This document shows, in pieces, positions 1 through 8,548 of a DNA stretch of 64,000 nucleotides. Source of the DNA: Streptomyces scabiei 87.22 (GTDB lineage Bacteria; Actinomycetota; Actinomycetes; Streptomycetales; Streptomycetaceae); contig NC_013929.1 in NCBI RefSeq assembly GCF_000091305.1, forward strand, positions 4,092,001 to 4,156,000, in the 5' to 3' direction. The position numbers and the translations under genes are program-made. Within the stretch, counting starts at the first letter, position 1. Each line of letters starts with the position of its first letter. The notes beneath the pieces were generated by a model, which had not been told where the DNA came from, did no database searches, and saw only the letters and a list, made by a program, of their open reading frames with translations.

Positions 1-229
1 TGGCCTCGCGCAGGGTGCGCGTGATCAGGCGCCGTTTCTCGTCCGCGTCGATGCTCGACGGGAACCTCAGCTCCTTGACGGCGACCGTACGGCCCAACGT
101 CTCGTCCTCGGCACGCCACACCGTGCCCATACCGCCGCGACCGAGCACCCCTCCCAGCCGGTACCGCCCGGCGAGGAGACGTGCGTCCTTGTCCTGACGG
201 GAATCCCCAGCCCGCTCCGCCTCCGACAT
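1..229 (-). CDS. Serine/threonine protein kinase, N-terminal fragment cut by the window edge
   Basis: Only the first 76 codons lie in the window. They show the start of a Hanks-type kinase domain: the glycine-rich ATP loop GRGGMGTVW at about residues 27-35 and the ATP-anchoring Lys in TVAVKEL about 15 residues later. This is the usual PknB-like opening in actinobacteria. The ATG at 229 is chosen because GAGGGGA lies about 6 nt upstream; an in-frame ATG at 241 would overlap that site. glpD lies upstream on the same strand with a gap of about 190 bp, so the kinase is probably a separate unit. The substrate and any sensor domain are outside the window. Confidence 0.85.
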   Translation of the reverse strand, partial: MSEAERAGDSRQDKDARLLAGRYRLGGVLGRGGMGTVWRAEDETLGRTVAVKELRFPSSIDADEKRRLITRTLREA

Positions 230-423
230 GCGTCCCCTCATGCAACCCGCCCTGACAGAGCCTCCATTGTCACCCACCCGCCAAGCGCCCCACGCCCTGG
301 GCCCCCTCAACCCGCCACGGCGGCGGCCGAGAAGGGCCGGGAGAGGCACAGGTGGGGGCCGGTCGAGGGCGAGTGGAGGACGGACACCACCCGCCGACAC
401 CCGGCGGACCCGGCCGCTCCCGG

Positions 424-2130
424 CTACAGCGGCACGATGTCCGGCGCCCCCAACCGGGCCGCGTCCGCGGTCAGATCGTCCGGCTGACGCTGTGACTCCC
501 GCTCCGCCTCGACCCTCTTCTCGTAGTGCTGCACCTCCCGCTCGATCTGGTCCTTGTCCCAGCCGAGCACCGGCGCCATCAGCTCCGCGGCCTCCCGCGC
601 GCTGCGCGTCCCGCGGTCGAACGTCTCGATGGAGATCCGCGTCCTGCGGGTGAGCACGTCGTCGAGATGCCGGGCACCCTCGTGCGAGGCCGCGTAGACC
701 ACCTCGGCCCGCAGATAGTCGTCGGCCGCGTGCAACGGCTCCCCCAACGACGGGTCGGAGGCGATCAGGTCGAGCACCTCCTCGGCCGCCGAGCCGTACC
801 GGTTCAGCAGATGCTCCACGCGCACCACGTGCAGCCCCGTGCTCGCCGCGATCCGCGCCCGCGCGTTCCACAGCGCCCGGTACCCCTCCGCCCCCAGCAG
901 CGGCACGTCCTCGGTGACGCACTCCGCGACCCGCTGGTCCAGCCCGTGCACGGCCGCGTCCACCGCGTCCTTGGCCATCACCCGGTACGTCGTGTACTTG
1001 CCGCCGGCCACGACCACCAGCCCCGGCACCGGGTGCGCCACGATGTGCTCCCGCGAGAGCTTGCTCGTGGCGTCCGACTCCCCGGCGAGCAGGGGCCGCA
1101 GCCCGGCATAGACCCCTTGCACGTCGTCCCTGCTCAGCGGCACGGCCAGGACCGAGTTCACATGCTCCAGCAGATAGTCGATGTCCGCGCTGGAGGCCGC
1201 CGGGTGCGCCTTGTCGAGGTCCCAGTCGGTGTCGGTCGTCCCCACGATCCAGTGCCGCCCCCAGGGGATCACGAACAGCACGGACTTCTCGGTCCGCAGG
1301 ATCAGACCGGTCGTGGAGTGGATCCGGTCCTTGGGTACGACCAGATGGATGCCCTTGGAGGCCCGTACGTGGAACTGGCCCCGCTCGCCCACCATCGCCT
1401 GGGTGTCGTCGGTCCACACCCCGGTGGCGTTCACGACCTGCCGGGCACGGATCTCGTACTCCCCGCCGCCCTCGACGTCCTGCACCCTGGCCCCGACCAC
1501 CCGCTCGCCCTCCCGCAGGAACCCGGTCACACGCGCGCGGTTGGCGACCTTCGCCCCGTACGACGCGGCCGTGCGCACCAGGGTGGCCACATAGCGGGCG
1601 TCGTCCATCTGGGCGTCGTAGTACTGCAGGGCCCCGACCAGCGCGTCCTTCTTCAGACAGGGGGCGACGCGCAGGGCGTGGGCGCGGGTCAGATGGCGGT
1701 GGACCGGCAGTCCCCGGCCGTGCCCGCGCGCCATGGACATCCCGTCGTACAGCGCGACGCCCGAGCCCGCGTACCACCGCTCCCAGCCCTTGTGCTGCAA
1801 GGGATAGAGGAACGGCACGGGCTTCACCAGGTGGGGCGCGAGCCGCTCCAGGAGCAGCCCGCGCTCCTTCAGCGCCTCACGCACGAGCGCGAAGTCGAGC
1901 ATCTCCAGATAGCGCAGACCGCCGTGGATCAGTTTGCTGGACCGGCTGGACGTGCCCGACGCCCAGTCACGCGCCTCGACCAGGCCCGTGGACAGACCGC
2001 GGGTCACGGCGTCCAGGGCCGTGCCCGCACCGACCACGCCACCACCCACGACCAGCACGTCCAGCTCACGCTCGGCCATGTCCGCCAGTGACTCGGCGCG
2101 CTGCGCCGGTCCCAGTGCCGCTGTCCTCAC
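424..2130 (-). CDS. glpD: Glycerol-3-phosphate dehydrogenase, FAD-dependent
   Basis: Oxidises sn-glycerol-3-phosphate to dihydroxyacetone phosphate at the membrane, feeding electrons to quinone. The 568-aa product has the FAD-binding motif GGGVVGAG at residues 29-36, the GlpD segment SSRSSKLIHGGLRYLE, and a C-terminal DAO_C domain. The GTG at 2130 is preferred because AGGAGG sits 6 nt upstream and the length then equals what I recall for Streptomyces GlpD; an internal ATG (MAERELDV) would start too close to the FAD fold. No glpF or glpK lies beside it, so this looks like the stand-alone glpD copy rather than the gyl operon copy. Confidence 0.93.
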   Translation of the reverse strand: MRTAALGPAQRAESLADMAERELDVLVVGGGVVGAGTALDAVTRGLSTGLVEARDWASGTSSRSSKLIHGGLRYLEMLDFALVREALKERGLLLERLAPHLVKPVPFLYPLQHKGWERWYAGSGVALYDGMSMARGHGRGLPVHRHLTRAHALRVAPCLKKDALVGALQYYDAQMDDARYVATLVRTAASYGAKVANRARVTGFLREGERVVGARVQDVEGGGEYEIRARQVVNATGVWTDDTQAMVGERGQFHVRASKGIHLVVPKDRIHSTTGLILRTEKSVLFVIPWGRHWIVGTTDTDWDLDKAHPAASSADIDYLLEHVNSVLAVPLSRDDVQGVYAGLRPLLAGESDATSKLSREHIVAHPVPGLVVVAGGKYTTYRVMAKDAVDAAVHGLDQRVAECVTEDVPLLGAEGYRALWNARARIAASTGLHVVRVEHLLNRYGSAAEEVLDLIASDPSLGEPLHAADDYLRAEVVYAASHEGARHLDDVLTRRTRISIETFDRGTRSAREAAELMAPVLGWDKDQIEREVQHYEKRVEAERESQRQPDDLTADAARLGAPDIVPL

Positions 2131-2410
2131 CGCTGCCTCCTGCTGTCGGTCGCGCCGCCCCGCCTGTCCCTGCCCGTCGGGCGGGAACCCGTTCCTCTCC
2201 CCCTGCCCAAAATTCTGACCGCCTCGCCCGACTTCGGCCACCACCCGCCCGCGGCCTGTGGATAACTCCGCGGGACGCGCACAGAAAAACGACCTCCCAA
2301 TCCCACATATCGGTCATATTTACGCCTAGTGTGACATTGCGCTCGCTCGTCCAGTCCACAGGGCTTGCGCGTCTGTCCCGCTTCGGTTATTGGGAAGGAC
2401 GGCCCACGCC
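2131..2410. promoter_or_regulatory. Divergent promoter region between glpD and the dehydrogenase homologue
   Basis: This 280-bp gap separates two divergent genes and must hold both promoters. Its centre (about 2295-2340) is clearly AT-richer than its surroundings, which fits a promoter, but I could not assign a confident -35/-10 pair or an operator for a glycerol regulator. Confidence 0.4.
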
Positions 2411-3619
2411 ATGCCCGCAGATCTCGCCGTCATCGGACTCGGCCAGTTGGGGCTGCCACTGGCCCAGGCCGCCGTCGCCGCCGGCATCGCCACGCTCGGT
2501 TACCGCACCGGCCCCGACTCCGGCTCCCTCACCCCCGGCGAACTGCGCCGCATGCTCGCCCGCGGCTTCAAGCCCACCACCAGCCCCGCCGAACTCGGCC
2601 GGGTGCGTACGGCGGTCATCTGCGCGCCCACCCCTCCCGGCGCCGACGGCTCGCCCGACCTCACGCAGGTCGAGGAGGCCGCCCGCACGCTGGCCGCGCG
2701 GCTGCGCCCGCACACCACGGTCATCCTGGAGTCCCCGGTCCCGCCGGGCACCACCGGGGACCTCCTGCGCCCCCTGCTCGAAGAGGGCTCCGGACTCCGT
2801 GCGGGCCGCGACTTCCACCTGGCCTACTCGCCGCCCCGCGTCGACCCCGGCAACCGCGCCTTCGGCCCCGCCAACACCCCCAAGGTGATCGGCGGCCTCA
2901 CCCCCGCCTGCACGGAGTCGGCGGCCGCCTTCTACGGCCGCCTCACGGACAAGGTGGTACGCGCGCGGGGGCTGCGCGAGGCGGAGACGGTCCACCTCCT
3001 GGAGACCAACTACCGCCACGTCAACATCGCCCTGGTCAACGAGATGGCCGCGCTCTGCAACGACCTGAACGTCGACCTCTGGGACGTCATCCGGTGCGCC
3101 GAGACCAAACCGTTCGGCTTCCAGGCGTTCCGCCCCGGCCCCGGCGTCGGCGGCCACGCCCTCCCCCAGGACCTGGCAGGCCACGCCCCCCGCTCGCTGC
3201 GCATGGTCGAGCTGGCCCAGCGCGTCAACCACCGCATGCCCCAGTACGTCGTCCAGCGCGCCGCGACCCTCCTCAACGAGCACGGCAAGTCGGCCCGGGG
3301 CGCCCGCGTCCTCCTGCTCGGCGTCACCTACAAGCCCGACGTCCCCGACCAACAGGGCACCCCCGCCGACGAGATCGCCCGCCGCCTCATCGAACTCGGC
3401 GCCCACGTCAGCTACCACGACCCGCACGTCCCCACCTGGAGCGTCCTCGACCGCCCCATCCCCCGCGCCGACTCCCTCTACGAGGCCACCGCCGACGCCG
3501 ACCTGACGATCCTCCTCCAGCAACACCGCACCTACGACCTCCAGGGCCTGTCGGTGAAAGCCCAGCTGCTGCTGGACACGCGGGGAGCCACACCCACGGG
3601 GGCGGCGCACAGGTTGTGA
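2411..3619 (+). CDS. UDP-glucose/UDP-ManNAc dehydrogenase family protein, probably inactive
   Basis: 402 aa with the three-part fold of the nucleotide-sugar dehydrogenases: an N-terminal NAD-binding domain (GLGQLG at 9-14), a central dimer helix (VNIALVNEMAALC) and a C-terminal domain containing LLLGVTYKPDVPD. It resembles the WecC/WbpA branch most closely (YSPPRVDPG, TKPFGF, GPGVGGH). The catalytic positions are changed: the active-site Lys is His195, the Asn four residues later is Thr199, and the nucleophilic Cys of GPGVGGHC is Ala250. Oxidation to the uronate is therefore unlikely. The ATG at 2411 is preferred over an in-frame TTG seven codons upstream. No polysaccharide genes adjoin it. 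A pseudoenzyme or regulatory role is inference. Confidence 0.8.
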   Translation: MPADLAVIGLGQLGLPLAQAAVAAGIATLGYRTGPDSGSLTPGELRRMLARGFKPTTSPAELGRVRTAVICAPTPPGADGSPDLTQVEEAARTLAARLRPHTTVILESPVPPGTTGDLLRPLLEEGSGLRAGRDFHLAYSPPRVDPGNRAFGPANTPKVIGGLTPACTESAAAFYGRLTDKVVRARGLREAETVHLLETNYRHVNIALVNEMAALCNDLNVDLWDVIRCAETKPFGFQAFRPGPGVGGHALPQDLAGHAPRSLRMVELAQRVNHRMPQYVVQRAATLLNEHGKSARGARVLLLGVTYKPDVPDQQGTPADEIARRLIELGAHVSYHDPHVPTWSVLDRPIPRADSLYEATADADLTILLQQHRTYDLQGLSVKAQLLLDTRGATPTGAAHRL

Positions 3620-4178
3620 GAGGGGGCGCACGACGCGGCCCCGGCCTCCGGGGCTGGTGGCAGACACCGCCCCACCCCGGTACCGTACGGAAACAGGTGG
3701 AGCCCACCGCAGTGGCTTCTGCGGCAGGCTCCTGGATGGTTCACGGAGTGTCCGCCCCTATTCCGCTTGGGGGCGGCCGCTCACCATCCGAAAATCCGCA
3801 AGATCCACCTCCTCCGGCACTGCACCATCCGAAGACGGAATCGGTCCCAGCGGGTGGGCTTGCGGTGACGTCCCATGGGCGCCCCCTTCCACGACACCGC
3901 CCAGTAGCCCGGTGGACGGTCCGTCGGAATCGGGCCGGGCCCCGAGGGCGGGGTCCGGACCATGTCCTTGGAAGGGGGCTCCCAGCCGAACTGGGGCGCC
4001 GGACACGAACGTTATCGCCCGGCTACGCCCGTTCGGCCCACATACGTCCCCAACACCCCCACGCGCCCCCACCCCGCAACTCACGCCCCCACCACCCCAC
4101 TTGGGCACACGAAAGGGCCCGGTCACCCGAAGGCGACCGAGCCCCAAGAGCCCCGCTCAAGCCGAGCGCGGCGTCACG
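3620..4178. other. 559-bp region with no convincing gene
   Basis: It lies between convergent genes. Open frames on both strands exist, but their translations are low-complexity Pro/Arg/Gly with no recognisable domain and no good ribosome-binding site. A short direct repeat (CCATCCGAA) occurs twice, near 3784 and 3827. A hairpin at 4115-4145 lies next to the end of the guaB3-like gene. Otherwise I see nothing assignable. Confidence 0.5.
4115..4145 (-). terminator. Hairpin downstream of the guaB3-like gene
   Basis: GGGCCCGGTC pairs with GACCGAGCCCC, with one or two mismatches or wobbles, around a GC-rich loop. It begins 33 bp past the stop of the guaB3-like gene and has no T-run, as is common for streptomycete terminators. 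Confidence 0.5.
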
Positions 4179-5303
4179 TCACCGCATGTGCTGCGAGTCC
4201 GCCACCGTCACCTCGACGCGCTGGAACTCCTTGAGCTCGCTGTACCCGGTCGTGGCCATCGCCCGGCGCAGCGCGCCGAAGAGGTTCATGGAGCCGTCAG
4301 GCGTGTGCGAGGGCCCGGTGAGGACCTCCTCGATCGTGCCGACGGTGCCGAGGTCGACCTTCTTGCCACGCGGCAGCTCCTCGTTCACCGCCTCCATGCC
4401 CCAGTGGTTGCCCTTGCCGGGCGCGTCCGTGGCGCGGGCCAGCGGGGAGCCCATCATCACCGCGTCGGCGCCGCAGGCGATCGCCTTGGGGATGTCGCCG
4501 GACCAGCCGACACCGCCGTCGGCGATGACGTGCACGTACCGGCCGCCGGACTCGTCCATGTAGTCCCGGCGGGCGGCGGCGACGTCGGCGACCGCCGTGG
4601 CCATCGGGACCCGGATGCCGAGCACGTTGCGCGTGGTGTGCGCGGCGCCGCCGCCGAAGCCGACGAGGACGCCGGCCGCGCCGGTGCGCATCAGGTGCAG
4701 GGCGGCCGTGTAGGTGGCGCAACCGCCGACGATCACGGGGACGTCCAGCTCGTAGATGAACTGCTTCAGGTTCAGCGGCTCGTGCGAGCCGGACACGTGC
4801 TCCGCCGACACGGTCGTACCGCGGATGACGAAGATGTCGACACCCGCGTCCACGACGGCCTTGGAGAACTGGGCGGTGCGCTGCGGGGAGAGCGCGGCGG
4901 CGGTCACGACACCCGAGTCGCGGACCTCCTTGATGCGCTGCCCGATCAGCTCCTCCTTGATGGGGGCCGCGTAGATCTCCTGCAGGCGACGGGTCGCGGC
5001 CTCGTCGGGCAGGCCGGTGACCTCGTCGAGCAGCGGCTGCGGGTCCTCGTACCGCGTCCAGAGCCCTTCGAGGTTCAGGACGCCGAGGCCGCCCAGCTCC
5101 CCGATGCGGATGGCGGTGGCCGGGGAGACGACCGAGTCCATGGGGGCGGCCAGGAACGGCAGCTCGAAGCGGTAGGCGTCGATCTGCCAGGCGATCGAGA
5201 CCTCCTTCGGGTCCCGCGTACGGCGGCTGGGGACGACGGCGATGTCGTCGAAGGCGTACGCCCGGCGGCCGCGCTTGCCGCGCCCGATCTCGATCTCAGT
5301 CAC
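4179..5303 (-). CDS. guaB3: GuaB3-type IMP dehydrogenase family protein
   Basis: 374-aa (beta/alpha)8 barrel of the IMPDH/GMP reductase superfamily without CBS domains, as expected for the actinobacterial GuaB3 group. Conserved parts include LPFLAAPMDSVVSP at the start and IACGADAVMMGSPLA near the phosphate site. The loop that carries the catalytic Cys in IMPDH (GSICTTR in the neighbour) reads GAAHTTR here, putting His222 at the Cys position. The GTG at 5303 follows GGGAAAGG. guaB lies 117 bp upstream on the same strand, so co-transcription is plausible. The reaction of this group in actinobacteria is not settled, and I would not call it a working IMPDH on sequence alone. Confidence 0.88.
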   Translation of the reverse strand: MTEIEIGRGKRGRRAYAFDDIAVVPSRRTRDPKEVSIAWQIDAYRFELPFLAAPMDSVVSPATAIRIGELGGLGVLNLEGLWTRYEDPQPLLDEVTGLPDEAATRRLQEIYAAPIKEELIGQRIKEVRDSGVVTAAALSPQRTAQFSKAVVDAGVDIFVIRGTTVSAEHVSGSHEPLNLKQFIYELDVPVIVGGCATYTAALHLMRTGAAGVLVGFGGGAAHTTRNVLGIRVPMATAVADVAAARRDYMDESGGRYVHVIADGGVGWSGDIPKAIACGADAVMMGSPLARATDAPGKGNHWGMEAVNEELPRGKKVDLGTVGTIEEVLTGPSHTPDGSMNLFGALRRAMATTGYSELKEFQRVEVTVADSQHMR

Positions 5304-5420
5304 GTCTGTGGCCTTTCCCTGATGCGTTCAGCGTCTACCAGTATCGCCGACGGGCACGCCGAGGGCGGTTCCGGAGTGCCCGGAACCGCCCTGGAGCAGT
5401 GTGCCGACCGCTTGCGGCTG

Positions 5421-6923
5421 TTACTTACGGCTGTAGTTCGGCGCCTCGACCGTCATCTGGATGTCGTGCGGGTGGCTCTCCTTGAGGCCCGCGGAGGTGA
5501 TCCGGACGAAGCGGCCCTTGGTCTCCATCTCCTCGATGGTGGCCGCGCCCACGTAGCCCATGGTCTGGCGCAGTCCGCCGACGAGCTGGTGCAGCACGTT
5601 GGCCAGGGGGCCGCGGTAGGGCACCTGGCCCTCGATGCCCTCGGGCACGAGCTTGTCGTCGGCGGCGACCTCGGCCTGGAAGTAGCGGTCCTTCGAGTAC
5701 GACCGGCCCTGGCCGCGGGACTGCATCGCGCCCAGCGAACCCATGCCGCGGTACGACTTGAACTGCTTGCCGTTGATGAACTGCAGCTCGCCGGGCGACT
5801 CCTCGCAGCCGGCGAGGAGGCTGCCCAGCATGACCGTGTCGGCGCCGGCGGCCAGCGCCTTGCCGATGTCGCCGGAGTACTGCAGGCCGCCGTCGCCGAT
5901 GAGCGGGACGCCGGCCGCGCGGGCGGCGAGGGACGCCTCGTAGATGGCGGTGACCTGCGGGACGCCGATACCGGCGACCACCCGGGTCGTACAGATCGAG
6001 CCGGGGCCCACGCCGACCTTGATGCCGTCGACACCGGCGTCGATCAGCGCCTGGGCGCCGTCGCGGGTGGCGACGTTGCCGCCGATCACGTCGACGGAGA
6101 CGCTCGACTTGATCTTCGACATCCAGCTCAGGGCGTTGCTGTTGTGGCCGTGCGAGGTGTCGACGACCAGGAAGTCCACGCCGGCCTCGGCCAGGGCCTG
6201 GGCCCGCTCCAGCGCCTCGGGGCTGGCGCCCACGGCGGCGCCGACGATCAGCCGGCCCTCGGAGTCCTTGGCGGCGTTCGGGTACTGCTCGGCCTTGACG
6301 AAGTCCTTGACCGTGATGAGGCCCTTGAGGATGCCCGCGTCGTCGACCAGGGGGAGCTTCTCGATCTTGTGGCGGCGCAGCAACTCCATGGCGTCCGCGC
6401 CGGAGATGCCCACCTGGCCCGTGACCAGCGGCATCGGGGTCATGACCTCCCGCACCTGGCGGGAGCGGTCGGTCTCGAAGGCCATGTCGCGGTTGGTGAC
6501 GATGCCCAGGAGCTTCTTGTTGCCGTCGGTCACCGGGACACCGCTGATGCGGAACTTGGCGCACAGGGCGTCGGCCTCGGCGAGCGTGGCGTCCGGGTGC
6601 ACGGTGATCGGGTCGGTGACCATGCCGGACTCGGAGCGCTTCACGAGGTCGACCTGGTTGACCTGGTCCTCGACGGACAGGTTGCGGTGCAGCACGCCGA
6701 CGCCGCCCTGGCGGGCCATCGCGATCGCCATGCGGGACTCGGTGACCTTGTCCATCGCCGCCGAGAGCAGCGGGATGTTGACATGGACGTTGCGGGAGAT
6801 GCGGGACGAGGTGTCGACCGCGTTGGGGAGCACCTCGGATGCGCCCGGCAGCAGCAGCACGTCGTCGTAGGTGAGCCCGAGGGTCGCGAATTTTCCGGGC
6901 ACTCCGTCGACGTTGGCAGTCAT
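5421..6923 (-). CDS. guaB: IMP dehydrogenase
   Basis: Converts IMP to XMP with NAD+, the rate-limiting step of guanine nucleotide synthesis in the cytoplasm. The 500-aa protein has the complete IMPDH layout: an N-terminal barrel segment, two CBS domains at about residues 100-215 (MVTDPITVHPDATLAEA, MTPMPLVTG), and the active-site loop GPGSICTTR with nucleophile Cys311. The flap contains SRGQGRSYSKDRY. The ATG at 6923 has GGAAGG upstream. The sigma factor gene shbA lies upstream on the same strand, the same neighbourhood as sigD-guaB2 in mycobacteria. Confidence 0.97.
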   Translation of the reverse strand: MTANVDGVPGKFATLGLTYDDVLLLPGASEVLPNAVDTSSRISRNVHVNIPLLSAAMDKVTESRMAIAMARQGGVGVLHRNLSVEDQVNQVDLVKRSESGMVTDPITVHPDATLAEADALCAKFRISGVPVTDGNKKLLGIVTNRDMAFETDRSRQVREVMTPMPLVTGQVGISGADAMELLRRHKIEKLPLVDDAGILKGLITVKDFVKAEQYPNAAKDSEGRLIVGAAVGASPEALERAQALAEAGVDFLVVDTSHGHNSNALSWMSKIKSSVSVDVIGGNVATRDGAQALIDAGVDGIKVGVGPGSICTTRVVAGIGVPQVTAIYEASLAARAAGVPLIGDGGLQYSGDIGKALAAGADTVMLGSLLAGCEESPGELQFINGKQFKSYRGMGSLGAMQSRGQGRSYSKDRYFQAEVAADDKLVPEGIEGQVPYRGPLANVLHQLVGGLRQTMGYVGAATIEEMETKGRFVRITSAGLKESHPHDIQMTVEAPNYSRK

Positions 6924-7080
6924 GACACCTTCCCCAAATGGCCTTGATCGGTGCGGATGTCCATGCTAACGGGAAGCGCGGGGCACACATTCCACGGTAC
7001 GAAGTGATACCGGGCTTCGTATGTTCGTACGGAATCCGCACCTCCCGTGTTCACGCGGAGGCGTCCGGAAGCCCGTACGG

Positions 7081-7656
7081 CTACTGCTCGGCGAGCGCCC
7101 GGAGCCTGCTGAGGGCGCGGTGCTGGGCCACCCGGACCGCGCCCGGTGACATGCCCAGCATCTGCCCGGTCTCCTCGGCGGTGAGCCCCACCGCGATCCG
7201 CAGCAGCAGCAGTTCCCGCTGGTTCTCGGGCAGGTTGGCCAGGAGTTTCTTGGCCCACTCGGCGTCGCTGCTGAGCAGGGCGCGCTCCTCGGGGCCGAGC
7301 GAGTCGTCGGGGCGCTCGGGCATCTCGTCCGAGGGGACGGCCGTCGATCCGGGGTGGCGCATCGCGGCGCGCTGGAGGTCGGCGACCTTGTGGCCGGCGA
7401 TGGCGAAGACGAACGCCTCGAACGGCCTGCCGGTGTCCTTGTAGCGCGGCAGCGCCAGGAGGACGGCGACGCAGACCTCCTGCGCCAGGTCCTCCACGAA
7501 GTGCCGCGCGTCGCCCGGGAGCCGGGACAGACGGGTTCGGCAGTAGCGCAGCGCCAAGGGGTGGACATGGGCGAGCAGATCGTGCGTGGCCTGCTCGTCC
7601 CCGTCGACCGCGCGATGCACGAGCGCACCGATCGCTGTCGTCTCGTCGTCGCGCAT
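7081..7656 (-). CDS. shbA: ECF-type RNA polymerase sigma factor ShbA
   Basis: 191-aa sigma-70 family protein with region 2 (FVEDLAQEVCVAVLLALPRY) and region 4 ending in the helix-turn-helix GLTAEETGQMLGMSPGAVRV. The match to the SigD/ShbA group and its place between guaB and bldM support the name. In S. griseus ShbA drives transcription of hrdB, the principal sigma factor gene. The frame is open upstream to 7797, and an ATG at 7746 has a better Shine-Dalgarno. However, the 30 extra codons often end in A or T (about 12 of 30), unlike real coding sequence here, and the conserved protein begins at MRDDETTAIG. I therefore prefer 7656. Confidence 0.88.
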   Translation of the reverse strand: MRDDETTAIGALVHRAVDGDEQATHDLLAHVHPLALRYCRTRLSRLPGDARHFVEDLAQEVCVAVLLALPRYKDTGRPFEAFVFAIAGHKVADLQRAAMRHPGSTAVPSDEMPERPDDSLGPEERALLSSDAEWAKKLLANLPENQRELLLLRIAVGLTAEETGQMLGMSPGAVRVAQHRALSRLRALAEQ

Positions 7657-7889
7657 CGGTCCATGGTGCCTTGCGGCCGTCCGGTCCGTGGCGCCACGTC
7701 CATGGTTGTGCACCGAAGCGTTATGAGCAGGTGCGCCGGAATCCATCTCCTGCGCCCTCCCCTCCCGCTCGTTCGACTGCTCCCCGAGAAGCTCCACACC
7801 TCAAGGATGCGGCATCCGCGGCGAAACGAGCAGCGGGCCTCCGCGCGGCCCCGCCCACCACGCCGTTCACCACGCGGTGAGCGCCCCCA

Positions 7890-7909
7890 CCCGCCTCGCG
7901 GCAGGCGGG
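7890..7909 (-). terminator. Hairpin after bldM
   Basis: CCCGCCT and AGGCGGG form a perfect 7-bp stem around CGCGGC, 28 bp past the bldM stop codon. It probably separates bldM from shbA transcription. Confidence 0.5.
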
Positions 7910-7936
7910 GAATCCCGGACCCCCGTCGCGGCTCAC

Positions 7937-8548
7937 CTAGCGGACCAGGCCCCAGCGGAAGCCGAGCGCCACCGCGTGCGCGCGGTCCGAGGCGCCGAGC
8001 TTCTTGAACAGACGCCGGGCGTGGGTCTTGACGGTGTCCTCGGAGAGGAACAGCTCACGGCCGATCTCCGCGTTGGAGCGGCCGTGGCTCATGCCCTCCA
8101 GCACCTGGATCTCCCGCGCGGTGAGCGTGGGCGCGGCGCCCATCTCGGCGGAGCGCAGCCGACGCGGGGCGAGCCGCCACGTCGGGTCGGCGAGGGCCTG
8201 GGTCACCGTGGCGCGCAGTTCCGCGCGGGAGGCGTCCTTGTGCAGATAGCCCCGCGCGCCGGCGGCGACCGCGAGGGCCACCCCGTCCAGGTCCTCGGCG
8301 ACGGTGAGCATGATGATGCGCGCCCCGGGGTCGGCGGACAGCAGCCGCCGTACGGTCTCGACGCCGCCCAGTCCGGGCATGCGTACGTCCATCAGAATCA
8401 GATCCGAGCGGTCGGCCCCCCAGCGGCGGAGGACTTCCTCGCCGTTGGCCGCCGTGGTCACGCGCTCGACGCCGGGCACAGTGGCCACCGCGCGGCGCAG
8501 CGCCTCTCGGGCGAGCGGGGAGTCGTCGCAGACGAGGACGGATGTCAT
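7937..8548 (-). CDS. bldM: Atypical response regulator BldM, developmental transcription factor
   Basis: 203 aa: a receiver domain (1-120) with Asp54 at the usual phosphoacceptor position (LILMDVRMPG), then a LuxR/FixJ helix-turn-helix at about 140-200 (LTAREIQVLEGMSHGRSNAEI). BldM controls genes for aerial hyphae and, as a heterodimer with WhiI, sporulation genes. Streptomycete BldM is known to work without phosphorylation. There is no partner histidine kinase nearby. The ATG at 8548 follows GGAGGGCGGCC. A SigBldN-type promoter lies about 140 bp upstream, and whiD diverges from the same intergenic region. Confidence 0.97.
   Translation of the reverse strand: MTSVLVCDDSPLAREALRRAVATVPGVERVTTAANGEEVLRRWGADRSDLILMDVRMPGLGGVETVRRLLSADPGARIIMLTVAEDLDGVALAVAAGARGYLHKDASRAELRATVTQALADPTWRLAPRRLRSAEMGAAPTLTAREIQVLEGMSHGRSNAEIGRELFLSEDTVKTHARRLFKKLGASDRAHAVALGFRWGLVR

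Noticed and set aside
3657..6947. A 1096-codon open frame on the plus strand
   Set aside because: It is the antisense shadow of guaB and the guaB3-like gene; its product is low-complexity His/Arg/Gly and it crosses the gene-free gap.
7657..7797. N-terminal extension of ShbA up to 7797 or 7746
   Set aside because: Codons there end in A/T far too often for this genome and the family homology starts at MRDDET; the good Shine-Dalgarno near 7755 is noted but not enough.
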